A DNA stretch of 64,000 nt, taken from NCBI GenBank assembly GCA_963971285.1, contig OZ020258.1, positions 5,580,001 to 5,644,000 of the forward strand. Direction: 5' to 3'. Within the stretch, counting starts at the first letter, position 1; every line of letters begins with the position of its first letter. The stretch comes from Astropecten irregularis (Eukaryota; Echinodermata; Asteroidea; Paxillosida; Astropectinidae). Made by a program: the position numbers and the translations under genes. The notes under the pieces are model-generated. The model searched no databases, was not told the DNA's origin, and saw only the letters and a program-made list of their open reading frames with translations. Shown here piece by piece: positions 13,484 through 25,892 of the stretch.

Positions 13484-13717
13484 AAGCCCACCGCACACTA
13501 TACGATCCGACATTCCGACTAGGACCCGACTGGTTTTTGGAAGGATCGCAAAGCATTTTGGGAGTTTTAACCGTGATTTCTCCCAGTCGCAGACCCACTC
13601 TGATGGCCAGTCGGCAAGATTCGACTGTCGAATCGCGGTTAAGACTCCCAGAATGCTTTGCGATCCTTTCAAAAACCAGTCGGGTCGTAGTCGGATCGTA
13701 TAGTGTGCGGTGGGCTT
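13484..13717. repeat. Long palindrome (foldback element), 234 bp
   Basis: The left arm starts AAGCCCACCGCACACTATAC and the right arm ends with its inverse, GTATAGTGTGCGGTGGGCTT. The arms are about 95 bp and include GGATCGCAAAGCATT and its inverse. The left arm has an 8-bp internal insertion. No coding content is recognised; open frames across it are products of the symmetry. Confidence 0.9.
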
Positions 13718-13749
13718 TAGTTAGAGTGAGGTAAAAAGAAAAGTAAGAA

Positions 13750-13965
13750 TTATTTCGTTCCCTCGAAATACTATTTCGTTCCCCCGAAATATTAGGCCTA
13801 TTTCGTTCCCCCGAAATATTAGGCCTATTTCGTTCCCCCTAAATACTATTTCGTCCCCTGGCGAATATTATTTCGTTCCTTTGCGATCATTTCGTTCGGT
13901 CGATGATCAATCCGAAGTAACGAAATACAAACTAGGCCTAAAGTTCGCTCGAAATACTATTTCGA
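13750..13965. repeat. TATTTCGTTCCCCCGAAAT minisatellite
   Basis: Six or more imperfect units of TATTTCGTTCCCCCGAAATA, some separated by TTAGGCCTA. Each unit is itself a short palindrome (TTTCG..CGAAA). Confidence 0.8.
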
Positions 13966-14084
13966 AGTCTCTATACTCCAAGGCAAAGAGTGTAGGGCAA
14001 TTTGTATGAGTAGTGTGGGACAGTTTTCTCGATGTATTTTAAATCGTACATAGGAATTATATTTTGCAGAGGTTGGATCAGTTT

Positions 14085-14428
14085 AAAGGTAGTATCAAAG
14101 AAATACAGATTCATGGGCAAAAATATAAAGGAAGATACAGTCACGGTCTTCTGTGAAAATTTCAGTCCCATACGGTGCCCACTTTTTGAGAAAATCGTGA
14201 AAAACGGCCACATTATTTCTTAAGTGTTTTCTCTTTTATTTTTGATTTTTTAAAGATTGAAAAGATTTTCGGACGTTGTTTTACTAATTTCTGGATAAAT
14301 ACACAATTTCAGGCAGAAACATTTTTAACGGTATGTTTCTACCACCACCGTCTTCATACCCTGTAAGTTATACGTAAATCTGTTAACATTTCTGTTTTGG
14401 TTTCCTACCAAAGTATGATACAACCTTT
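14085..14428 (+). mobile_element. MITE family A copy
   Basis: Ends AAAGGTAGTATCAAAG and AAGTATGATACAACCTTT, both next to TTTA/TAA. The first 20 bases carry a small deletion. Centre is of the GATTTTTTAAAGATT type. Confidence 0.85.
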
Positions 14429-15185
14429 AACAAAAATGATGTGGTATTTAAACGCATACCGAGATTACCAACTACCAATCCTTTTAGTATGCTATACAGA
14501 AATCATTGCGATAAGTCCTGCCGTACTATCATATAATAGAATGCAGCATTATTCATCTGGAAGCTTCAAACGAAATTTAAAAGCAGACGTTGTCTGTTGG
14601 GCAAACAAAATAAATGCCAGTGATAAAAAAAACACCATTATATTCGTCGTTTCATAATACTTTTGTGATGGGAAGGTCAAACGCTTTGTTGATGTCAAAA
14701 ACCTTACGAGCATCGAAACCATTTTTGACAGATGACACAGTATAAAGAAAGACCTGAAACAGTTATACTGGGCCCGTTTAGTTCCTTATACCCTCATTTA
14801 AGGGCGATGGACAATGTAGAAATGAGGAAGAATGGTGTTGAAAAGAAGGCAGACAATGGGATTTATACCAAAAAATCACGAGGTTCAAAATGCATGATGC
14901 TTGACATAAAAAATGATTATAGCCTGGTAGTAACCGAGAGTCGTTTACTTCTTAGGACTGCATGTTTCGCAGGCGCCCTTTTGTGATATAGCTCGTTTGA
15001 ATCGGTCTACTATACAGGCCTTTACTACTTCAGTCTGTACCTATCGCACGAGTTTAAAATCAGTAATTTCTGTTGTGAGAGTGAGTTGGGAATGCTACAT
15101 AAACCGAATTCGAGATGTAAAAATCATTTTCATGATTTAGTGTCAGCATATCACGACAAACTTTCGATAATGTCATTCGAACCTT
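14429..15185. other. No gene recognised
   Basis: Unique A+T-rich sequence with short open frames at 14397-14657 and 14732-14986 that match no family I know and have no splice context. Confidence 0.45.
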
Positions 15186-15547
15186 AAAGGTATAATACAT
15201 GATTGGACAAAGGTTACAGAACAGCACTCATACTTTATCTGATCCAGCATTTACATGAAATAATAAACCTGTGAAAAACGTAAGATCAACTGGACATTAG
15301 TCACGAGAAAATAACGAAAACCCGACTCACTGTTTGAAGTAAAGAATGGTTTTGATCTTACCCCGAGATCTAACTGTTTTCTGTCTTTGTTTCACTAATT
15401 TCTGGATAAATACAGCATTTTATAGGCAGCAATATTTTAACGATATGTTTATACCTGTACCCTCTTCATACCCTGAAAGTTATTATGTAAATCTGTTAAC
15501 ATTTCTGTTTGGGTATGATACCAATCCTGTATATATACTTTACCTTT
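15186..15547 (+). mobile_element. MITE family A copy, diverged subfamily
   Basis: Starts AAAGGTATAATACATGATTG and ends ATATACTTTACCTTT. The left half has the CACTCATACTTTATCTGATC segment shared with copies at 24873 and 40980. Confidence 0.75.
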
Positions 15548-16051
15548 AAAATGATAAGAAATTGAGGTATCCCATTATTATTCACCATTACGAAACACTC
15601 ACATTTTGATATGATGTTACATCATTGAAACGTGAGTTATATTATAGGCCTACGTTATAATTAGATGTGACATACTGTACTCATCACTGTATACGTCGGC
15701 AGTATGACTTGTCACTGTCATATGAGTTTGTGTGACTGTATACACGATGTGTAGGCCTATAGTACAGAATGACTGTACAACGTGGCACACTCGTGGAGCA
15801 CGCGGATGAATCATCAATATTGAGTGAATGGCTTTTATTATATCGCGAGCGTTAACGTGGTCTGTCTGGTTATTATCATGTTAATAAAAAAACAAAATCT
15901 ACTGTCAGAATAATTTGCATGGTTGGCTTTCCATGTCATAAGGACTGCAGGAATATATAGGACGATTTACTAACGGTGAATGAGACTGAATTTCTGAGTA
16001 AAATTATTATTTTTTGGTGCATCGTAATTTTGAACAGCGGGTGTCATTTTA
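15548..16051. other. No gene recognised
   Basis: A+T-rich sequence with TAGGCCTA words and no supported feature. Confidence 0.45.
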
Positions 16052-16399
16052 TAAATCATACTTTTGATAAAGTTTATAGAACAGCTGCAGTCTGTTCATA
16101 ATTTGATTTGTCATGGAATAATAACAAATCTGTGAAATTTTCAGCTCAATTGATCGTTGGAAACAGTAGAAAGAGTGAAAAACCGAGTGCAATTTTTACG
16201 CGAAATTGTGAGGTTTTGATCTCAGAGATCAAAACTGTTATCGGTATTTTGTTATACTTTCTGGAAAAATACAGCATTTCAGGGCAGAATAATATTAACG
16301 GTATGTTTGTATTCAGGTCCATCTTTATACCATGCAAGTTATACGTAAATATGTGAACATTTCTGTTTGGGTTTTCTACCGAAGTATAAAGTTTCCTTT
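16052..16399 (+). mobile_element. MITE family A copy, GATCTC-centre subfamily
   Basis: The left end is degraded, the right end reads GAAGTATAAAGTTTCCTTTA. The central palindrome is TTTTGATCTC..GAGATCAAAA, and the segment CAGCTGCAGTCTGTTCATAA is shared with the copies in the 28-35 kb array. Confidence 0.8.
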
Positions 16400-19125
16400 A
16401 TAAGGGCCAAGTTTGGAGCATTTTGTTTTTCCCCTTGTTCACTTGAAAATGGTTAGATGTTCACATTTGATGATAATTATTTTGCAAGCAAGAGGGGAAA
16501 GCTAGCATAAAAAGTGAAAATGCATTGGATAAAAGTGCACGATTTGAGGGCCAGAAATTTAGAGCTGTGTTCCTTTCCAAACTATATTTAGACACAATGT
16601 AAATATTGACACCGTGGAATATGATTCAGATACATGTACATGTATTAAGCTGTATCTCCTTGTCGATTTCATGAACACATTGGACCTGTTATATTGTATG
16701 TTACTATACTTGCAATGTTCGGTTTCTCACTATAACGATTACTGTCTGACTTTGTACGCGTTTTATGATAATTACCGGTAAATACACATATCGAATTGCG
16801 TTTTGAACAGATAAAAACGTGGCACATGGCGTATCGGTCCGGCTGATGGGGAGATTGTGGTTTAGATATTAGGTGACTGAACACCGTATCTTCAGCACCG
16901 TCAGCTGCGGCGTCGTCTATAGCTTTCTCGAGCGATAGCGCCCCGGTCACACTCGACCGGAGTTTGTGCCCCAGTCCCCCATGAGAACAGCGCAGATGAC
17001 ACGGTTATGGTGGCCGAACGCGCCTCGGTAAAAGACAACAATAATGAGGATGAAAACAAAACTGTTTATTCAACTATGAAACGGTGCTTTCCTTTGCGGA
17101 TATTTGCCATTAATTTGTATAATTGAATAATATTGACGGAAATGCACCGGGTTTTTTTTTAATTATCGAAACCTTCATTTCTTTGTTTGTTGTTAACAGT
17201 AATACTTTTTCGATTTGGGCAAGATTGTTTTATTTATATTACAAGATTTATGAAAATATTTAGGTTTCAGCAGACGGTGTTCTTATTTTTAATATTTGAA
17301 TTTCTGTTAAGCTTTAAGAGAAAACCAGGATTTATAACTTGCGACATAAACATACCATTTTCAAACGAGGTTCATTTTTCGTATACACGTTGCGATATGG
17401 TTCCTCGTATATTTCACAATTATCTGCCCCAAATTCTGCCAGTTCTTCGCTATACTTTCATTTAGTTTAGGACGAACATTCAAAATCATTACATTGACTG
17501 GCGGTCAGCGACGAAGTTTAAGAAGAAATTAGACAAAACCTCAAGAACGTCTTGTGCTTAAAGGTACTATCATACTTTGGTAGCATACCGAAATAGAAAT
17601 GTTCACAGATTTACCCATAACTTACAGGGTACAAAGATGGTGATGGTAGAAAAAACATCAAAGTGTACAATCATAAAGAGTGGAAATGTAATCTACAAAA
17701 AATCAGGATTTTAAATCAATAATCTAGATGATCACTCAATGATCTCATAAAGATACTTACTCCTACTTAACCAGACCCTGGTTTCAGTGTAAAAGTTATA
17801 TCTTAGAACAGAATGTTTCTGTCTTAAATGCTGTATTTTATCCAACAACAACTCATATTTTTAATCAAATAATTGAAACATGGAATGAGCCTTTTGGCAC
17901 GTCATGCGGTTTTTCTTTTCTTAAAGTAAAGCTCCGTGAAAATTACCACGTCATCGCGTGGCAGCGGTAGGCATAATGCTTTCAATTTCTAATACAAAAT
18001 GCCACTAGGAGAATCTATTATTTTTTAAGCCCGCAAAGCACGCATACCGCACTGAAACGCTGAAAAGCGAAACACTCGTCGCAAAAAATCGAAAGTTTGC
18101 TTAGAAATCAGGAACCAATGACGTCACATCCTTCAGGCAAACTCCCTGTTGCTATGCTGTCACCAACAGCTGCAACAGTGCATGCCTTACATTATAATCA
18201 GAGGAGGGCGCCCTTTAAAAATGAAAGGCGCCCTCTATACAAATGACGCGATTTAGTGCCATTCAGTGAAATAATAATAGGAGACACGAGGAATACTTGA
18301 AGTTGACAAAACAAATGTTCAGTAATCTTCAATACCCTTCCTTACTTACTCAGATGTTTAGAATCAGTCAAGCATTAACATTCTGTGGACAACTTGCAAA
18401 ATGAGTATTTTATAAAAATAGACATAACTCATCTTAGGAATAATCAATTTGTTTAATTTGTTTGCAATAAGCAGGAGAAGTGCTTGTTAAATGTATGATT
18501 TACTGAACTTTTGTGTGCCATTTGTTTCTTTTGAGAAAAAAAAAACATCACCAATCTCAGTCAACCACTTTTTGACTCACCCTGAATTACACTGGTTTTA
18601 CAATTATAATCGCAAAATCTATGCATTATAGATTTATGTTTATAAAAAAGGATATAATATCGCCCCACAGTGGTTTATTAAGAACATTCTGGACAAGATC
18701 GAGCCACTTGTTTAATCCCCTTCTTGAATTTGTTTTCTTTAGATGATTCCTGATATAGAAATATGTGGAATTTAATCAGTAGCTTTTATAACCTGTACTA
18801 AAGGTCAAGTGTTTTTTTTTTTTTCGGACAGTCTTCGCCTCAAAAAGTGCATTGTCCTGTGTTATGGTCAAGTTGTTGATAAGATAAAAATAGTCATCGT
18901 TTATTAATTAATCAATCGTGAGTTTTGACCAGAACTGATACTGATAATATAGAAAGGAATAAGATCAACAAAGTTGCAGTTGGGCAAATCTGGACCAAGT
19001 CAACACACGTATACCTCACTGTGATAACGACACTAGCACAGGGCGAGCAGATGATAGTTCGCATGGATATAAATAATGATATTGTTTACAAAACATGTGT
19101 ACGAGTGCCGGAATTTGCCACATAA
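16400..19125. other. No gene; unique sequence with MITE fragments
   Basis: Fragments of family A at 17560-17655 and about 17805-17850 are the only clear repeats, apart from a GC-rich hairpin at 18206-18237 (GAGGGCGCC and GGCGCCCTC arms). Open frames at 16669-16950 (-) and 17187-17465 (+) match nothing recognised. Confidence 0.5.
17560..17850 (-). mobile_element. MITE family A, broken copy
   Basis: An intact first end (AAAGGTACTATCATACTTTG) runs about 95 bp and then loses homology. A second patch near 17805-17850 (AGAATGTTTCTGTCTTAAATG) resembles the interior. Probably interrupted or deleted. Confidence 0.55.
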
Positions 19126-19129
19126 TCTT

Positions 19130-19240
19130 CCATTGAACGAAAATATTACTTGCACGAATTATCTGATTGAATGAAAATAGTCTTTCCATTGCACGAATAC
19201 TCTGACTGAATGGAAATAGTCTTTCTATTTCACGAATGTC
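19130..19240. repeat. Short direct repeat, about 48-bp period
   Basis: The block TGAATGGAAATAGTCTTTC with CACGAAT recurs two to three times with substitutions. Confidence 0.55.
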
Positions 19241-19566
19241 AATGTATTATTTGTTATGATACAGACAAATCCTTCAACAAAGTTTAAATATTCCATCGGC
19301 TTTTTGGAAAATGGTGGATTTTGTCCTAACGCCCGGCATTTTGTAAAACAGATCCATGTTACAGCGCCATCAATGACAACAGTGAACAGTGCAATGGACG
19401 TTATACCCACCGTGCAATAGAACGTCCATTGCACGGTGTGGTGCCGTGCAATTGTAATGAATCCACTGCAATACCTCCTACCATCTGTGGAGGCTTCACA
19501 GTGTGGATGATCCAGGAGAAACCTTAACGATTTGTCCGTTTATAAGAGTGTGATAATGCGTTTGGT

Positions 19567-20072
19567 TTCACACTCACACAGGTCACACTCATACAGGTCA
19601 CACTCATTCAGGTCACACTCATACGGATCACACTCGTACGGATCACACTCGTATATACGGATCACACTCGTACGGATCACACTCACACAAGTCACACTCA
19701 TACAGGTCTCACTCATTCAGGTCACACTCATACGGATCACACTCATACAGATCACACTCACACGGGTCACACTCACACAGGTCACACTCATACAGGTCAC
19801 ACTCACTACAGGTCCACTCACACAGATCACACTCATACAGGTCACACTTACACAGGTCACACAGTCATGTCACACTCATACAGGTCACACTCACACAGGT
19901 CACATTCACACAGGTCACACTTATAGTTATACAGGTCACACGCGCCCAGGTCACACTCACACAGGTCACACATGTCACACTCACCTGACAGGTCACATTC
20001 ACACAGGTCAAACTCATGCAGGTCACACTCATACAGGTCACACTCGCACAGGTCACACTCATGTAGGTCACT
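19567..20072. repeat. 15-bp minisatellite CAGGTCACACTCATA
   Basis: More than 30 units of CAGGTCACACTCATA and variants (CACTCACA, CGGATCACACTCGTA), with a few irregular-length units. Because 15 is a multiple of three, several frames stay open on both strands and give apparent proteins of about 200 and 100 residues with five-residue periodicity. There is no signal peptide or recognised domain, so these are not called genes. Confidence 0.92.
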
Positions 20073-20522
20073 GTGGCGATATTGTGACGATTCGTCGTTG
20101 TTATTATAGCGTTTATGAAATCGATTCCAAGTCGTGTACCCTAACTTCCACCGCCGTATAGTCAAAGAGAATAATACTAATAGTCTGATCTAGATAATAG
20201 ATAACTTTGTATAATCCACCAGTGTATGAATGGGCTGATTATAAATGGCTTTTGGAACTGTGCCATGTTGACATTTCTATAAATCGATCCTTATCTTCCG
20301 CATTTCGACCGAGCACTTACAAACTGTCATGCCGCTGTCACAGGTTAAAAATTATAGTTTTTCTTTTATTTTTCACGCGCGGTACACGTGTTGATAATGT
20401 GGCAGTTTTTGTTACCCGTATCGCAGAACGGAAAGGGATGTGACAAAAAGAAACCTAAGTGGGCGTATTTTACTGGGGACAAGGTGGGATAGAGAATTAG
20501 GGCTTCGAACTGAAACTGTGTG
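20073..20522. other. No gene recognised
   Basis: Unique sequence between the minisatellite and a MITE; short open frames only. Confidence 0.45.
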
Positions 20523-20853
20523 AAAGGTAATATCATACTTTGATTTTGGTAAAAAAAAAAATGCAGATTCATGGGCGAAAATATAAAGAAATACAATAAC
20601 AAATCTTTTCAGTCATATACGATACCCACTTTTTATTTTTCAATATTTTCACAGAAGTTTTGATGATCTTCTTGACGGATCAAAAACATTTCGGGGTAAG
20701 TTGATTTTACTCTTTTCTGGATAGCATGTACATCATTTTATGCAAAAACATTTTAACGGTATGTTTCTACCATCACCATCTTTGTACACTGTAAGTTTTA
20801 GGTAAATCTGTAAAGATTTCTGTTTCAGTGTGCCAAAGTGTGATAGTACTTTT
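20523..20853 (+). mobile_element. MITE family A copy
   Basis: Ends AAAGGTAATATCATACTTTG and AAAGTGTGATAGTACTTTT. The internal ATTCATGGGCGAAAATATAA and ACACTGTAAGTTTTAGGTAA segments are as in other copies. Confidence 0.85.
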
Positions 20854-22400
20854 ATGTCGCCTCCCGCCTCCGTCAAACAAGAGTTGGTCCTTGATTTTCG
20901 AGGATGAAGTTGAATTGAGGCTTTTGTTTTATTAGTGTAAACAGCGTATCTATACTTTAAAACTGTATAATGAAAAGCCTTTATTTTGAGAACCTCTGTC
21001 TTACAAAAATGATTTTGAAGAATCGAGCCGAAACCGGAGCCGGATTCGGCCCGAGCTGAGGCCTGGTGAAGAGCTTAGGTAGGGTAGAGTATTGGCCGCG
21101 TGATACGCATCTCGTGTCATACATGTGCTGCTGTCGGTGTGTCATATCTCTGTATACATTATATTGCTTCAGTTCTGTCACATCTTGATCCAAATCGCAA
21201 ACAATGGATCGCAATCCGATCCCCCTTCAAAACAAAGCAAACATTAGGAGCACACTGTACTACTAAGCCGGCCACAGACGCGGAAGCGTCGCATTTCGTC
21301 AACGGCGTTAGGGCCTATTGGTCCAATGTCCAATGGTGGGCCATTCATGATACGGGAGTTTGAATTGAATTCAACTCAGTGGCGAGTGGGGTTGTGGATG
21401 TAATACGCAGGGTTAGAACCAGCCATGCTCAATGCCATGTGGGCACGGAGAAGAATAATTTAATAGTAGGTCAAATTGGCCAATAATACTGTATGCTTGC
21501 ACGGCCCCCAAAGACTATAATGAGCAGCCATCTTGTTTCCATCATTTGAAGTTGTCACACACACTCTCGCCTACCCCCGGGCTCTGTTGGGGAGGAGAGC
21601 AGTAATGTGAAGGGGAAGTAGGGGGGCACTTGTAAACGAAGATATGACATAATTATAGGCCTACATCATTTGTTGGTCATGTTTGTTTGGGCACACAGCG
21701 TGTGGAAGAAAAACCTATACCTGTGTGTCACGGGGCTTGTGCAAGAATTGAATCGTACAGGATCCGAACCACCCCTCTTAATTAGTGGTGCAGGGGTCTC
21801 ACCACTTTGACTCTCGGGGTCAACTGGGGGGTGGGGGGGTCATTTCAGAAAAATCGGACACTGGAATTAACCATTGTTGTTGTTTTTAGAGCTGTTTGTT
21901 CAAGATATTACCTTTCTATAGTCTTATCTTATAAGCCTCAGATATTGTGTTTCTTTTCCTGTTAATATTACAACGCTGCTTCAAACCGCAAATGTTTGAT
22001 TTTAATTTTGTGGTTTTTTTCTTTACACTCGCCGGATTCTGCCGTGGGAAAATTTCGTCTGCGTTTACCGCGTGAGCTCCGCTTGATGTCGTGGGTAAAC
22101 TTGCCCGTTGGACTCGGCGGGAGAGATAGCGGGAAGTTGGCCGGCTGTCAAAATCATGCATCCCGATTACCGGCGCAGTTTTTTTTTTTCTCACACTGAG
22201 GAAGACAAAATGGATGAATGGTTTGCCAACAGAACCCTTCTACCATTCTGTAGTAGTGTCTGCAAAGTTTTGTAAAAAGGGGCAAATTAGGCCTGATGAT
22301 CTTTATGGCCGACCCCGATACCCCTCCATTCTTCCTACCTTATCACAAGTTTCAGTATAGGAATTAACTGGCTGCCGGTATTGGTAGCAAAATTCATAAT
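20854..22400. other. No gene recognised
   Basis: Unique sequence, somewhat CpG-richer around 21020-21110 and 22020-22160. An 87-residue open frame at 21100-21363 matches no known family. Confidence 0.45.
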
Positions 22401-22650
22401 GTAAGAGTCGTTCGTACTTTCGCACGTTTATTTCGTTCGCACTTCTCGTAAGGTCTAAGCCTTAGTCTAGGGCCTGCTCTAGTCTAGGTCTCCTGATGAT
22501 GACTAGCCTCAGGCCAGTCGAAACGTTGAGACCTTACGAGAAGTGCGAACGAAATAGAAGTGCGAAAGTACGAACGATTCTTACATGGTGTTTCCGCAAA
22601 CCGATCCACATACCAATAATTGTCATCATGCAAAGCCTCAAATCTTTCTT
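22401..22650. mobile_element. Foldback element D, full inner arms
   Basis: Inverted arms of about 60 bp (GTTCGTACTTTCGCAC / GTGCGAAAGTACGAAC and CGCACTTCTCGTAAGG / CTTACGAGAAGTGCG) at 22401-22584 surround a loop with CCTGATGATGACTAG and GTCGAAACGTTGAGACC. The right flank GTTTCCGCAAACCGATCC to CAAAGCCTCAAATCTTTCTT is shared with copies at 45127-45370 and 46852-46986. Confidence 0.8.
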
Positions 22651-22689
22651 AAAATTCATAATGGCCGTTAGAAGTTAAACGAGGTAGAG

Positions 22690-22745
22690 ATGTTGCATGA
22701 TTCTGCTGCTGCTGTTGTTGCCGCTGTTGGTGTTGTTGGTGGTAC
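22690..22745. repeat. Trinucleotide-like GCT/GTT repeat
   Basis: Imperfect GCTGCTGTTGTTGCC and GTTGGTGTTGTTGG run; low complexity. Confidence 0.5.
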
Positions 22746-22750
22746 TTTTG

Positions 22751-23620
22751 CAGTTGAATGTTTCCAGTAGTCTTGTTTTTGGGGCAAGCACTCAGCACTC
22801 AAACCTTATTCGTCACATAAATATTGTGTCAATGTCTGTTATCAGTTTTGACAATGATTGTAGAACTTGAAAACATGTATGCGGATGGGCAGTGCCATGA
22901 TGACGCGCGGTGGCGCTGTCTATACTTAGAAGCATACAGTGAAGAACATCAACTATGCTCTTGCCGTCTACCAATAGCTAGAGCAAAGGAGCCTCTATGC
23001 GTCCACAGTAATAATGAATCTTCCTTCCTCCATGGTTTAACAAATCACACCGAACACTCGTTTTGAAATCACGCCTAGAAAAATGTATGCAAGTAATAAA
23101 CTGCTGCAAACTGCTCATAGGCTATCAGCCAAAATATTGACCTGAAGTTTATAAAAAAAAAAATGCTTGGAGTTAGGAGGGCCTGACGCGTTTCGAGCCT
23201 AGCAGGATCCTTATCGAAGGCTAAATGACAAGAAGACATCATTTCTAACATTTATTTTGGAAAATGTTGAAGACCTTTCTATTAAAGTCATGCGGATATC
23301 ACCAACACCGATTACGCCACAGAATGTCTGCTATAATAAAGCCATTTGATAACAGGTTTACGTGTGTTTTTCAGTCCCTCTCTTTGATATTAAGCCCAGT
23401 ATAGGATCTTTGCCTTAATGATAAGGACAGAGGCTTGTCTCGATAAGGGTAATGGCTTGGCAAATTACAGACGACTGATATAAGAAAAACAAACAATAGT
23501 ACAGAAATGGATGTATAAGAACGCGTGAATTTATCGGAATTATCATTTCAATTGAGCCAGTTGTTATCCTTTACACATATTTTGTTCCCATAGGCCTACC
23601 ATTATTGCTGTATGGATACT
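22751..23620. other. No gene; one CCTGACGCG element
   Basis: 23167-23235 carries GGGCCTGACGCGTTTCGAG and AGCAGGATCCTTATC, preceded by the inverted tail seen at 9330 (about 23105-23150). No gene recognised elsewhere. Confidence 0.5.
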
Positions 23621-23953
23621 AAAGGTAATACTTTAGTTTTTGTCAAAGAAATACAGATTTATGAGCAAAAATATCAAGAAAGATAGAGTAACAGTCATCT
23701 GTGAAAATGTCAGTCCCATACGGCGCCCACTTTTTGAGAAAACAGTGAAAACGGCCACCGTATTTCGTAAGTCGCAGTTCTCTTTTATTTTTAATCTTTA
23801 AAAGATCAAAAATAATTTTGGTCACTGGTTTTACTCTTTTCTTGATAAATACAGCATTTCAGGCAGAACATTTTTAACGGTGTGTGTAAGTTATAGGTAA
23901 ATCTGTGAAGATTTCTGTTTCGGTATGCCACCAAAGTATGACACTATACCTTT
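23621..23953 (+). mobile_element. MITE family A copy with CTA/TAG flanks
   Basis: Left junction CTAAAGGTAATAC, right junction TATACCTTTAG. The flanks share only TA, which argues for a TA rather than a TTAA target. Internal sequence is typical. Confidence 0.85.
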
Positions 23954-24322
23954 AGAGGGATGGTACAGAACTTTTTTTTTTTTGCGACAAAACCGTTGCT
24001 GACAGTGAAAGCACATTATGTAATCCATCATATACCTTAACTGACAAACCTGTAGAAGTTTGAGGTCAATCAGCCATCTGGGTCACGAAAAAATAGTGAA
24101 AACCCGTGTACAGAGAACTGTAGACATTTCAACGAATGAATAAAACGCTTCGAAGCGATTTATTCCAAAATAGTTTCATTTTTTTCTCAACAAATATGGC
24201 ATTTCAGTCAAAAACATTTCATGGGATGTTTTCTCCTATCATCACCATTATACTGTGTAAGTTTTATGTGAATCTGTGATCATGAAGTGTATTTTGTCTT
24301 ACCAATTCTGTCCCATACCTTT
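23954..24322 (+). mobile_element. MITE family A-related copy, abutting
   Basis: Directly follows the previous copy. Left end GAGGGATGGTACAGAAC, right end TTCTGTCCCATACCTTT. It is a diverged subfamily with weak similarity in the middle. Confidence 0.65.
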
Positions 24323-24872
24323 AAGTTTCAAGGTTAAAAGATCCATTTAAGCTAGCTATACATTGATATTTCAAGAAGCAATTTTAAGTTCCTTCGCTTA
24401 TGATCTATACAACTGGTCTAGTTATGGAAAGGTGACGGACTATAATACTTGGGGCCTTTTCCAAACCTCGGCTCTGGCTCAGTCCCCTTCATGGTGGTGA
24501 ATCCATTCTGAAATAACGGTTGTTAAAATAGAGGCTTTTGGCTACGGCTCGGAAGAAGATTCTCTGGTTTGAACAAGAAAACAAACCTTTAGCTTCAATG
24601 GAAAAAACCATAACCTATACTTCCAGCATTATTGGATGACAGAAAGCCAAGGATTGGAAAAAGCGGCCTTGGTTTGTCGTCTGCTTGTGTTTCGGAGAAG
24701 CGCCCTCTGGTGGTGATGCTTTGCCCTCTGTGTGAATGACACATCAGGCCCGGCAATAATGTTACCGTGTTATAGTTCTATGAATTTGTTGTGATGATAA
24801 TTATTATTTACGAGTAATAACTGTTACCCATGGAATTATGATTTAATAATAACCACATTGCAAACTGATATT
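24323..24872. other. Diverged foldback remnant, no gene
   Basis: GGGGCCTTTTCCAAACCTCG (24451) and AGGATTGGAAAAAGCGGCC (24651) are approximate inverted ends of an element like that at 55960-56215. Nothing else supported. Confidence 0.4.
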
Positions 24873-25252
24873 AAAAGTACAATACAGGATTGGTAACGTA
24901 CCAAAACAGAAATGTTCACGGATTTACGTATAACTTTCAGGATATGACGATGGTGCTGGACCGATAGAAACATACTGATATACTGTATATAGAAACTTTT
25001 CCATATGAAATGGTGCATTTATCTACATTAGTCAAAGACCAGAATAGTTTTGATCTCGAGGTAAGATCAAAACCATTGTTTATTTTTCATAGGAAATATT
25101 GAATTGGTTTTTCGTTATTTTCTCGTCACTGGCTCAGATGGCCGATTGAGCTCAAATTTTCACAGTTTTATCATTATTTTTATGTACATGCTGGATCAGA
25201 CAAAGTGTGAGTGCCGTTCTGTGACCTTTACAGATCATGTATGATACCTTTA
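24873..25252 (-). mobile_element. MITE family A copy, diverged subfamily
   Basis: Left AAAAGTACAATACAGGATTG, right CATGTATGATACCTTTAA. Central palindrome is TTTTGATCTCGAGGTAAGATCAAAA-like with a 4-bp disruption. Confidence 0.75.
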
Positions 25253-25892
25253 ATTCTATCGCCGAATTTAGAGCGGACTGAAATCTAAATGAAGCGAGAT
25301 TTAAACCCATGACCCCCTCAGTCCAGCCCTAAGTTCGGAGGGGGTGGGGTTGACACCCCTTGGCTATTTATACGCATCGGAATTTGTACATTTTTGTGGA
25401 GTTTTATAAGTTCACGAGACCCTATTGTATAGTTGGCAATGCAGGTTAAATGCCGTAAAACAACAACATCAACATGCTCTAACTCTTATTAATGACAGTA
25501 CAATTGTTTTCCTGGTCCATTTTTGGACCTTGGTCGAGACCCATAATCTTCGTGAAGGGCTACCGGGTCAGTCTTCACCCCCATTGTCAGCCCTTTACGC
25601 CTCATGATAGCGCTGCTTGTTTTTACATACCCATTCTATGACAAATCGCTGTTCCGATATGCCATATGGTGCATTGTACTTTGTTTGCTAACAACTTCCA
25701 ACACCGATCGTATACAGTTTGATTAAAGGGGTGTGTTATGTTTAGACAAGAAACGGATTGCGATAATTTTTGGAAGGGGGGGGGGGGGTGTTAATTCTGG
25801 TCAAGTTTTTGTTGTCATCGCGAATTGACGGCAGTCAGCGGGATGAGATGCCGGTAGCCAGATGGATGACGGAGCCGGTAGCCAGACGGAGC
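25253..25892. other. No gene recognised
   Basis: Unique sequence with a run of about 11 G near 25779-25790. Confidence 0.45.

Noticed and set aside
19567..20072. CRISPR array
   Set aside because: Units are 15 bp head to tail with no unique spacers, and the genome is animal.
19532..20161. A 209-residue secreted or repeat protein
   Set aside because: The frame is kept open by a 15-bp minisatellite on both strands. There is no signal peptide, no splice context and no domain.
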